Shown here: one piece after another, positions 27,001-37,151 of the stretch
How positions within the stretch are numbered: the first letter of the stretch is position 1
Layout: each line of letters begins with the position of its first letter
From: Monocercomonoides exilis
Lineage: Eukaryota > Preaxostyla > Oxymonadida > Polymastigidae
DNA length: 64,000 nucleotides
NCBI GenBank assembly: GCA_001643675.2
Contig: LSRY02000065.1
Location: forward strand, 349,565-413,564
Direction of reading: 5' to 3'
The notes under the pieces: generated by a model
What the model was told of the DNA's origin: nothing
The model's input: only the letters and a program-made list of their open reading frames with translations
Database searches by the model: none
Translations under genes and position numbers: made by a program

Positions 27001-28726
27001 GAATTCGTTGTTGTTGAATGGAATTATTTCTTCTGATTCTTCTTCTGCTTCTTCTTCTTCTTCCTTCTCTTCCTTTTCTTCTTCTTCACATGTTATTCAT
27101 CCTCTTCATCTGCCTCATCTCTTCCCGCCTTTGATGCACCCAACACACAGACAAACACACAGCGTGGCACAAAACACTCAGAAATCAATGAATTCATTCA
27201 ATTCTTTGAATTCTTTGAATTCTATGAATATTCAAAACAAACAAAGTTCTATTAATTCATTGAATAAACAAGAGAAACAAGAGAAACAAGAGAAGCAGAA
27301 TAAACAAAGCAAGCAGAATTCATTGAATGCTCAATATGCCCTCACTCCACACGAACTGCTCTTTCTCCATTCTCTTTCGTGTGGCTGTTCTGAATGCAAA
27401 GACGCTTTTCATTCACTTCAGATTCAATTGCAAGCTCAATCATCTTCTCATTCTCAATCATCTTCTCATTCGAATTCGAACTCTTATTCAAATTATGATT
27501 ATCATTCGAATTCGAATTCGAATTCTCTTTCTCTTTCCTCTCGATGGGATTATAATGGCTCACATTCTCAAAACCCGTCGGCTCTTATTTCTGCTTGTGT
27601 TTATGCTCTTCCTCGTATTCCTTCTCTTTCTTGTTCTCTTTCTCCCCCTCTTCCTCTTCCTCTTATCAAAAGCAATATACATTCAAAGTCATATGTTTGT
27701 TCTTCTTCTTCTTCTTCTTCTTCTTCTTCTTCTTCTTCCAATTCTTCTTCTTTTCTTCCTCGCTCTCATTCCTTCACTTCTGATTCTTTCTTCTCCTCTT
27801 CCTTCAAGCAATCCATTTCACATTCATTTCATATGAACAGCTCTTTCACAGACACACACAACAAATGCCACATTTCAAATCACCAGAAATCTTGTTTGCC
27901 TCTTCCTCATTCGACAAATGAAGAAGCAAATTTGATTCATTCCTCTTCTTCTTCCTCTTCTTCTTCTTCCATTCCTTCTTCTTCCTCTTCTTCTTCTCCT
28001 TCATCTTCTTCTTCTACTGCTACTCCTTCTTCTTCCTCTGTACAGCCAACTCCATCCGACATCCACCACACCACCTCCATCTCCACCCCAGCCACTTCTC
28101 CTCTCTTCCACTCCATTCATTCTTCTTTCTCTTCTTTCGCTTCCCTCTCTTCCCTCTCTTCCCTCTCTCTCTGCAGCATGAACTCCCTCTCCATCTCTCC
28201 TGAAATGAGTCTGTTTCCTTCTCAATCAGACACACAGCGGATGTTTACTCTTCCTTTCATTCTCCGCCCTTGTTTGCTCCGCCCTCAATCAACAGCACAT
28301 TTTCTCTTTCCTTCTCATTCACACGCTGCACGGTTTATTTCGGCTGTGGTGAGGGCGCAGGCGATGGAGGACACAGAAATCAGAAGATGTGCTTCGAATG
28401 TTCTGACTCAGGAAAAAAGAGAGGTGAAGGGAAGTGTTCTGTTGATGGAGCGTTCTTCTTTCTCTGCTGTCGCCAGGCGTGCAGAGGAGGAAGTGCGTAA
28501 GATGGGGATAATCAGAAAAAGAAGTTCGGAAATATCTTGCGGTAAAGCCAATCGAACAGTGAAGTCGATAGAAAAGCAATTAGAAAGGTATTCTACAATT
28601 GTTACACAAAATGCAACTCTTGAACCTCCTCAAACAAAGGAGCAATTTTTTGAACTTCTTCATTCCTCTTCTCCTTCATTTGATTTTTTGTTTGCTGCGC
28701 TTCTTTCCGCGCGACGCTATGTGTAA
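14419..28726 (+). CDS. giant CLEC16A/FPL-domain protein
   Basis: Four exons: 14419-14582, 14670-14949, 15016-about 24783, 24995-28726 (about 4,647 residues). Residues 1-219 match the FPL domain of CLEC16A/GOP-1/TT9: an IKHYCHVL start, then HETSLLYILSGN, FDF..HEMVSYYVSVLRAL, and RFFSYPDNLIKTAVRTT. Further family blocks occur near 326-377 (LFICDLYRLNHLEFSYTL) and 771-810 (SVSLFLFSMILTSPLPPVI). Weaker C-terminal matches lie near 3870, 4005-4050 and 4490-4530. CLEC16A relatives act in endosome-lysosome traffic, autophagy and mitophagy. Everything between is Ser-rich (TCT/TCC runs), Glu/Lys-rich or Ser-Pro-rich, so the protein is over four times the human length. The last intron switches frame: the CAG acceptor at 24993 is clear, the donor is not (24784 and 24583 both fit phase 0). 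It starts 200 bp after the CFAP70-like stop. Confidence 0.8.
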
Positions 28727-28814
28727 TATGTTTTGAATTTTTATTTTCTTTAAAATTATAACAATAGTAAATTAAAAAAAAAATTACTTTTGAAAAATAA
28801 CAAAATCAAAAAAT

Positions 28815-28898
28815 GCAAGCAGTGGGATTCGAACCCACGCACCCATACGAGTAGTAGATCTTGAGTCTACCGCCTTGGACCAGCTCGGCCATGCTTGC
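28815..28898 (-). tRNA. tRNA-Leu (anticodon CAA)
   Basis: The minus strand folds into a type II tRNA. It has a 7-bp acceptor stem (GCAAGCA/TGCTTGC), an anticodon stem GTAGA/TCTAC enclosing the loop CTCAAGA (anticodon CAA), a long variable arm, and a T arm GTGGG-TTCGAAT-CCCAC. There is no intron, and CCA is not encoded. A run of T just past the 3' end (minus strand, complement of about 28808-28813) suits a polymerase III terminator. Confidence 0.95.
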
Positions 28899-29111
28899 TT
28901 AAAAAGATGAAATTTCGTTACAGTATTAATTAACAGCAAAATTTTGCAACAATTCTTCAGAAAAATTTTTTCAATTCATTTTTCTTAAACATTCGATCTG
29001 AATTATAAAATTACTATGAATCGAAAATTTTTATTCAAAGTCGAAAAAGCAACAAGGAATATTGATAAAAATATTTTTTAAATTTTCAAATCACTAACAA
29101 AAATCAATGAA

Positions 29112-29149
<38 letters not shown>

Positions 29150-29310
29150 CAATATAACCTCATCACTCATTCAATGAAAAATATTTTTTTTGTTCTGAGC
29201 GAGTTTTGATGTCAGTTTTGGTTTGAAAATACCAAAATTGGAAGAAAACAACAGTACAAACATTTTGAAAAGTGACAAAGAAAAATATATAAATAATTTT
29301 TTTATCTTGA

Positions 29311-29556
29311 AAAAAAATTTTTTTTTAAAGTTCATTATGTTTTTTTTAGGTGAAAACGAAAAAGGAATATTATTGTCATATTTTCATACAAACTCACCAA
29401 ATTTCACTTGCATGATAGTGAAATCATTGAAAAGTGATTGCTTTTATTCAGATGTATTTTTGTCAGTTTTAATGAATAATTGATGAAAGCATTCGATTTT
29501 TATTTTCACCAGAAAATAAAACAAAAGAAACTTTTCAAAAAAAAATTAGACACACA
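29311..29556. repeat. second foldback (MITE-like) element
   Basis: The left arm, about 29311-29357 (AATTTTTTTTTAAAGTTCAT, then TTTTTTTTAGGTGAAAA), pairs with the right arm, about 29504-29556, which ends in GAAACTTTTCAAAAAAAAATT. Arms and spacing recall the 2957-3192 element, including the AACTTTTCAAAAAAA end. Both contain only AT-rich non-coding sequence. Confidence 0.5.
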
Positions 29557-30529
29557 TATTCACTTTTTGATACATTTGTTTTTTTCATTAAAAAAACATT
29601 ATCGATTTTGATTGATTGTATTTCGATTTTTTAAATTGTTTGGTGAGAAAAACAAAAAAAAGAATAATATAAAAAACAAAAATGATTAAAATTGATATCA
29701 AACTTTTGCACTTCAAAAATACGGTAATAAAAATATGTTATTAAAAAAGAATATAATCATCCAAGAAAAGGAAAACTTAATTAAACAGTTTCGAATTTTT
29801 TTTCACTCTTTCTTAAAGATTTGATGACAAAACAAAGCAAAGAGCATCTGATCAAAAATTTTCAAAATTGAAGATAAAAGCAATTCAATCATCCACACCA
29901 AAAAAGTGAATTTTATAAAATAAAAACACAAATAATAACATTTTTTAACAAAAATTATTTTTTTATAATTATTTTTTTTTCTATCTCAAATTTTCGACAT
30001 TTGTTTTAAAAAACTTTATATTGAAATAAGAATTTTTGAGTTTTCATGATTCAATAATATTTTTATCTAAGAGTTATGTTCGAAGAGTTATGAAAAATGA
30101 AAAACAACAGTTTTGAAATATAAAACATTTATCAATCAAATGATTCGAACATACTTCAATGTTACAGTTTCTGTGAAATTTCAATTTTTGTGGGGAAAAC
30201 AATTATTATGCAGATTTTTTTTTAATAAGAAAAAATGAGACACAAACTTGTTCATTGATGGAAAAAATAATGACTTGTATTTTCGAATTCAAAAATTAAA
30301 AATCAAAAATGTTATTTTTCTTTTCTTTTCTTATCTTTTTTTTTTTTTTTGATGAGCTGATTATTTTTTTATTATCATTATGAAAATTCACCAAATCAAC
30401 ATGCTTTTAATTAATTTTTGATTTAATTTTTATTTTGTGAATTAAATTCGAAAAAATTTTGGATAAATTGCAAATGGAACTTTTATTTGTTATCTTATTT
30501 TTTTCCAAATATTTCATTTTTCAAATAAG

Positions 30530-30587
<58 letters not shown>
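30530..30587 (+). repeat. poly-A run, 58 bases
   Basis: An uninterrupted homopolymer of 58 A in intergenic AT-rich DNA, with no recognisable element body upstream that would make it a retrotransposon tail. Confidence 0.95.
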
Positions 30588-30589
<2 letters not shown>

Positions 30590-31417
30590 TAAAAAAATAT
30601 AAATAATTATTGGATGCATAATTATTTTAATTTGTTATTGCAAGTTCATTTCTCATTTTGATTTCATTAATGAAATCGATGGATTGAATGTTTCAACAAG
30701 AATTAATTTCCAAAACTTCTGAAACTTCTGCGATTATTTACAAAATATAAAACATTTTAATACAATAATAATCACTGAAATATTTAACACGAAAAAAAGA
30801 AACTTTCTTCATTTTTTAATGAATTCTTTTAATAAAAAAGAAACAAACCCAACTGCACATTTATTCACTCAACAATATCAATTACTTTTCATTTTGTCAA
30901 ATATGAAAAATTTGAATGGTTAATTACTAAAATTTATAAAAAAGTAGCAAAAAAAAGGAGAGAGGAGAAAGACAGCTCAACATGAAAACTGTAAATGGAA
31001 AGAATTGAAAAAGATTTGTTTCAACAATTACTTATTGCAAACAAATTCAAAAATAAAAAAAAATATATATATAAAAAACTTTCAGCTCACATTATCTTGG
31101 GAATCAATCAATAGTAATAATCAACATTTTCCCAAAATATCACAAACAAAATACATTTTTTATTTTCCAATCAAAAAATTCAACTTAATAAATAGTCAAA
31201 AAGCTAGGAATAATGCATATTTTTAGTTTTTTAAATTTTCAAAAAATAAAAATTATTCAACTTTTCGAAGATTAATCCAATGCAAACAAGTTTTTCCACA
31301 TAATTTAATGGAACTTTGAAGATATTTTTTTATTAATAATAAGTGAAAAACTGAATTTTAAAAAAGATTTTTTGTAAAATATAATGGGAAAAAGATAATA
31401 ACCCAATATATATTTGA

Positions 31418-32277
31418 ATGCCAAGAAGAAAGAAGTTGAAGGAGTTAACAAAGCCATGGTGCTGGTATTGCGATAGAATGTTCCAAGATTTACGTATATT
31501 GGTATCGCATCAAAAGGCCAAACATTTTTTGTGTAAGATTTGCCGCAGACGTTTCAATTCGGCTCCAGCGATGATTATTCATGCAAGGCAAGTTCATAAA
31601 GAACATATACCTCGGTATTTTCATAAAAATAATTTTACATTGAAAGCATTTAAATTTTTATTTATTTTTAATTGCTGAATAGTGTTCCTAATTCAAATCC
31701 AGGAACGGATTCTGTGGATATTGAAATATATGGAATGGAAGGTATTCCTCCAGAGGATCTTCAGGCACACAAATGTATGAAATCATTATTGGATGTTTGT
31801 ATTTCAAAAAACTTTTAGCCCAAATTTTCCATCAGACGAAAGAAAGGAGGCAAAGTGCATTAATCAAAGAAGATGAAAAAATAGATGACTATACAATTGA
31901 TTTGATGATTGAAGAAAAAGAAAAGGAAGTCAATTTTTTGCTTGCAAAATTTAAAGGAGAAGAATCCGAGTCTACGGAATCGATTGTTGGAAGACAAAAT
32001 TCTGAGCCTGAATCAAGGATCGGAAGGACTCTTCCATCTGATCTTGGTGGATCTCAGTTGGCTGTTGCGCCTTCAACTATGGATGTTAAATATATTTATG
32101 AAGACAATCTGTTTCAAATGGTTCTTCTTCTTCTTCTTTATAAATTAATTTTTTATTTTTATGATATATTTTTTACATTTATATAATAATTACAAAAAAA
32201 ATCAGGAAGAAAAAAGAGCAACACACCCCATGTATCAAGTGCTTGCACCACCTCCACCTCCTGCACAGGCTTCTTGA
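31418..32277 (+). CDS. BuGZ/ZNF207-like spindle protein
   Basis: Four exons, 31418-31614, 31683-31774, 31819-32120 and 32206-32277, give 220 residues. It starts with a basic patch and two C2H2 fingers: C15/C18/H31/H36 in a KPWCWYC context, and C39/C42/H55/H60. The linker IEIYGMEGIP follows. This order is diagnostic of BuGZ/ZNF207 (plant SUF4 relatives), which bind microtubules and load Bub3 on kinetochores. The last exon supplies EEKRATHPMYQ (198-208) after an acidic EDNLFQM, resembling the GLEBS motif that binds Bub3. The protein then ends in a short Pro-rich tail. It is shorter than animal homologues because the long disordered Pro-rich middle is missing. The 44-bp second intron is the shortest in the window. 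The start ATG is the only one before the zinc fingers. Confidence 0.88.
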
Positions 32278-32913
32278 TTTTCCTTGAATTGACACATTAG
32301 CACGAATTGTTTTCTTGATTCCCCAATCACTAAAGCAAATGGCTGACTATTTTTATTGGAATTCAGTTTTGTTTACAATGTTTAAAAGCGAATTGTTTTA
32401 TGAAAATTATTTGCCAAATTCCTGCTTGAAAGTAATTTTATAATTTTCTTTATGACACTTCGTAAAAGCACTTCAAAATTTTTTTTTGAAAGAAAAAGAG
32501 GCTGCTCATATCAAATGAAAATGCAGTGACGTATGTTTCACTCAAAATTCTACATAATAAAGAGATTGAAAATTAATGAAACTAACATGATTTTGAATCT
32601 CACAATGGATGCACAAAATTCGTTTTGAATCTTCGGACTAAATTCCCATTCAATATCAAAATTATATCAGCAAGAAATAACTCGTATAATTTTTTCTAAC
32701 AACTATTTTCTCATTTCTCTTATTTGAAAATCTTGAAATATGTTTATCAGTAGTTAATCGCAAAATTTCATGTTATCAAAAATCATTACATTTTTTTTTA
32801 ATTACAAAAAGAAGAAATATGGTTAATGAACACGAAAATTATTCTTTTGTGAGTTTTCAGTTATAAACCAAAATCTTTATAAAGCATCATTATTTTTGTT
32901 CATACGCGTTGTT
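32278..32913. other. AT-rich intergenic DNA
   Basis: 636 bp between the BuGZ-like gene and the next gene; no feature seen beyond AT-richness. Confidence 0.6.
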
Positions 32914-34336
32914 ATGCAAAAGTGTAATCAAGAAAGCAGAATCGATTTTTTTGGAGACTCTTTTTCTCCAGAGCTTAAAAGTTTTTAAGCAAGACAACGT
33001 TTTTTAAGCTTTAAAATTTAATTCAAATGATTTTTTTTCCAGATATTGTTTATGAGTTAAATAAATACACTTATTTGGAGCAAAATGGGAAGATGAAAGT
33101 AACTTTTGGTGAATTCGATGAAATTAATGAAAATATGTTGAAAGCAGAGATCAATGAAGAATTGTTCGATAAAATTGGAGAATTGATCGAAGAAAAGAAA
33201 ATATCTATGAATACAACCATATGGCTATTGAATCAAGTTGGATATTACAGTGCGTTGAGATACATAAACAATGATTGCTTCAGCGTTTCATATTTACGAA
33301 TTATCATTGAAGATATGATAACTGATGTTGAATTGAAACAAGAAGAGAAGAATGAAACACAACTGCTTGGACTATGTGAGTGCTATTCGCTTTTATGCAA
33401 AGATAGTCGCAGTATAGAGCACAATTTTCTTTCAATTTGCATTCGCAATCTTTTAAAGGAGGCACTGAAAAAAATGAAAATGAAAGAAATGCAAAAAGAA
33501 GTGGAGATGGCCTTACTAGCTTTGAGTTGTATTAATGAATTTCAAGTGTGAATATTGCATATCCTCGTAAAAAGCATTCAATATTTTTATGTACTGCAAT
33601 ACAGAAAATTGAAAAAGAATTATATCTGAAAGAGATCACAGAAATCATTAAACATCATCAGGAGAATCACAACCTGACACAACTTGCCAGTCAATCTGCT
33701 TGGCAGTTTTTGATTTTCAGATTGTGCAATGATGAAAATGTTGAAGATATTATTATGAATGAATTGCATTTTGCGAGAGAGGCAGAAAGAGATATAGAAG
33801 AGCTGCTGAGTTGCAAAGATTGGAGAAATAAAAGCGAAGAGATGAAAAGAATGAAAGAATCATGCATACTGATGAAGTGGTGCAAGGCGCTTGAAAAAAT
33901 CTTATTCGACAAATGCAAATGGAGAAACGAAGAACGTTTAAGATTGATTGAATGCATTGCAAAGATATGTTTGATTGTGAAAGAAAATCCAAAAACAATG
34001 CGGTTAGATCCTTTACGAATTTTGTTCAAAGCTCTCGAAATGAAATGTGTGAATGTTGAAGATTATGTGAGAATTGGAATAATTGATTGCTTTTTGGAAG
34101 TGACTTACCAACAAACACTAGAAAATGAGTTTTTAAAAATGTATTTGAACCTTTTCGATTATTTGTTGTTCATTATTGAATCTGAGACGGAGAAGAAAAA
34201 CGATAAAACAGAACTGAAGTTAGTGAAAAGAGAGATAGGTGAAAAACTTGAGGAAAAAGGTTTTGAAGACGAAAATCTTTCTTTTCAAGAAATTAGGGAA
34301 TGCATTTTCGAGCCTTTCGTTTATTCTGAAGATTAA
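32914..34336 (+). CDS. lineage-specific helical family protein, copy 1
   Basis: Exons 32914-32980, 33043-33545 and 33605-34336 give 433 residues. The product is entirely helical-looking and Glu/Lys/Leu-rich, with the pattern LFDKIGELIEEKKISMN, LCECYSLLC, KEVEMALLALSCI, QSAWQFL and NELHFAREAERDIEEL. The same blocks, with introns at the same two sites and in the same phases (1 and 0), occur in the minus-strand gene at 47.5-48.9 kb, so the two are paralogues. I remember this architecture as a large paralogous family in Monocercomonoides with no assigned function; that is recollection, not a search. No signal peptide, membrane segment or catalytic motif is visible. An ARM/HEAT-like scaffold is a guess. 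The first exon was assigned because its phase joins correctly and its position matches that of the paralogue. Confidence 0.75.
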
Positions 34337-34492
34337 CATTTTTTTTCGAGAAAACAAAATTGAAATGAAAATTTAATTTTTTTTTATTTCATTGACCAGA
34401 AGACACATTCAATTATTTCAAATTTTCACAATAAGAAAAATATACCAAAGAATTAAGAAATATTCTGAAGTCCTTCATCGTCTGAACCATAA

Positions 34493-36925
34493 ATGATAAC
34501 TGAAGATACACAAATCACTGAAAACTCAAATGCAACCAGAGAAAATATTTTGATTTTTGCTGAGCAATTAGACGTTAGTGCTTTTGCTAATTATATAACA
34601 ATCAAATTTAATTTTTATTCCTCATGGATTAAAGGGAAACGATATACCAAATCTGATTAATGAATATTTAGATTCTGACGAAAATGGAAAGATTGATATT
34701 TTAAATAAACTGCTCTTGCTAGCAGCATTTGGTATGCTTTTTATATCAAAAAATTTGCAGATTTAACGTTTTTTTTAGATAAAGATACAATTCCAATGTT
34801 TCTTAAAAACAACTTTTTAAAACAGTTGAGCTTTGATATTGTAAACAGCAGAAATCATTCATTAAAGGTTGACTATTTATTGGAAGATAAATTTTATAAA
34901 TTTCACTCTCACATATTTTTTTCAAAAATTTCACAATTTAGGCTCAATCATTCGATTTTTTAATTCTTGTTACAAATTTTTATTCAAGAATAAGCAGCGA
35001 AATGGAAGCAACAACATTGGTCAATTTTATTTGTGCATTTATAGAGGTGTTTTGACTTTTATTTATTTATTTATTTTTTTTTTTTGATGAACACAATTTG
35101 AAAAAAAATTCAGTCATCTGAGGAGAATGACAGCGTTCCTTTAGCATCACTGATAACAATTTTAGCTTCCAGTGCATTGCCGATGAGAGGTGCTTTGCTT
35201 CAACCATCATTTGCGGAGAAGCTGATCAAGATATTAGAAACAACATGTCCAACCACAAAAACGCTGAAGATGATTCTGAAGCTGGCCAAGCTGATGTGCA
35301 AAGCGCGCCCTCCGCAGCAGACGCGCGAGCGGCTTGTGAATGTGCTTCTCATTCTGTGTAGTGTGAGTGATGTTGATATAGCCTCGTCTGCGTGTGGGGT
35401 GCTGACTTTCTTCTTTCAGGACATGCTGCCTTCTCTTCCGCAAAGCGCTTACTCTTTCTGCATTCCTCAATTTCAGACAGCTTCTGCTGTCTCATTTCCT
35501 GCTTCTTCTTATTCATCATCATCATCTTCTTCCTCCTTATCAACTTCTTCTTCTTCTTCTTCTTCTTTGTATTCGAATTCTTCCTCTTTTCCTCCTCCTC
35601 TTCCTTCTTCTTCTCCTTCCTCCTCCTTTTCCTCCTCCTCCTCCTCCTCCTCGTCATCATCATCGTCTTCTTCTTCTCATATCCCCTTTCCCTCTTCCAT
35701 CTCTAATATATCAGACAATCATTCAGACTCCAACCAACCTGATTCTTCCTTCTCTCCCCTTTCTTCTTCATCCCACTTCCCTTCTGCTTTCCTCTCTTCC
35801 TCTTCTTCTTATGCCTTTCCAGACACAACCTCTGCTCATTCGACTGATTTTTCCCATCCTCTCTCTAATTCTCATCCTCTTTCTCATCCTCTTCCAAATT
35901 CTAATTCTAATTCTCATTCTCTCTCTAATTCTCTCTCTCAAACAGACAATCCTTTCTCTCTTCTTTCGACTTCTGCTGTCTCCTTCCATTCTTTCCCGCC
36001 GCTTCCTCCTCCTCCTCCTCCTCAACTTCAGCATTCATTAAATTCTTCTTTGAATTCTTCATTTCGTCCTTCATTTCAGTCTTCTTCTTCTTCTTCTTCT
36101 TCTTCTTCTTCTCCACAACAACAACAACAACAACATCGACAACCACCACCACCACCTCCTCCTCTCTCTTCTGCTCCTCATTCTTCTGTTCTGCAATTGC
36201 CTTCTTCTTCTTCCTCCTCATTACCTTCCTCTTCTTTTCACTTTCCTTTCTCTTCTTCTTCCTCATCCTCTTCCTCATCCTCATCCTCTTCTTCTTCCTC
36301 TTCTTCTTCTTCTTCCTCTTCCTCTCCCCCCTTTCCCTCCTCCTTCTCCTTCTCCTTCTCCACCCCCTCTTCTTTCTCTCTCTCCTCTCGTCTTCTCTCC
36401 ACCCCAACCAACCTCAACACAGAAGCTACTCCTTCTCCTCCTCCTTTCACTCCTTCTGTCCCCCTCCCTCCTCTCTCTGTCACCCCTCCTCACTCAACAC
36501 CTGAACTGCCATTGAATTCTATTGTTTCTTCTTCTTCTTCTTCTTCTTCTTCTTTAATTTCTTCTCCTTTGAATTCTTTTCCTATTAATTCATCATCATC
36601 ATCATCATCTTCTTCTTCTTCTTCTTCGTCTCCATCATCTTCTTTTATTTCTTCTACATTTAATTCTTCTTCTTCTTCTTCTTCTTCTCTTTCAAATTTT
36701 TCTTCTCAAAGTGATTCTTCTTCATTTGCTACTCCAACATTTCCTCCTCTTTTGCCACTACTTCCTAATCTGGCAAAGCAAAACACCTCATATTCTCTTT
36801 CATTGCTTCCATCTCCTTCCAATGCCCTCGAATCATCAGCCTCTTTAAATGCTTTGCATTTATCTCCTCCTTCTCCTCATTCTATGACCGAAGACCAGCA
36901 ATTTCAAGCCTCAAATCCATCATGA
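34493..36925 (+). CDS. ARM/HEAT-like protein with Ser-rich tail
   Basis: Exons 34493-34573, 34635-34731, 34779-34867, 34942-35046 and 35114-36925 give 727 residues. The first ~215 residues are repeated amphipathic helices (NLINEYLDSDENGKIDILNK; PLASLITILASSALPMRGAL; ARPPQQTRERLVNVLLILCS) of the ARM/HEAT kind, interrupted by four short introns whose phases all agree. The remaining ~510 residues are a Ser/Pro/Asn-rich tail with poly-Ser blocks of TCT/TCC codons and a Gln8 run near 36115. I do not recognise a specific family. ARM/HEAT folds usually serve as protein-binding scaffolds; the partner here is unknown. The gene follows the family gene by 156 bp and precedes the USP gene by 226 bp on the same strand. 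Confidence 0.68.
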
Positions 36926-37151
36926 AATAGTATTTATCTGAAATGAAAATTTTCGTTTTTGCTTATGATTCAAAACTTTTCCGTTTTCGTTGTAATAATT
37001 GTGTTGCTTTTTTTTTAAAAAAAAAATAACACCAATTCATCTTTGATTTTACCGATAGTTAGCTTAAATTAATATTTCATATTTCTTTTAATCATTTTGT
37101 GATTATTTTATTCTGGGTATTGATCAATAGAAACATCGTTTCCTTTTCAAG

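Larger units (their letters stand above)
28899..31417. other. AT-rich intergenic DNA
   Basis: About 2.5 kb between the tRNA and the BuGZ-like gene. No exon with splice signals and coding-like composition was found on either strand. It contains a poly-T run (29114-29147), a foldback element near 29.3-29.6 kb and a 58-base poly-A run (30530-30587). Confidence 0.6.

Noticed and set aside
30530-30587. Poly-A run as a retrotransposon tail
   Set aside because: No retroelement coding sequence or target-site duplication is visible upstream; simple homopolymer is the cheaper explanation.
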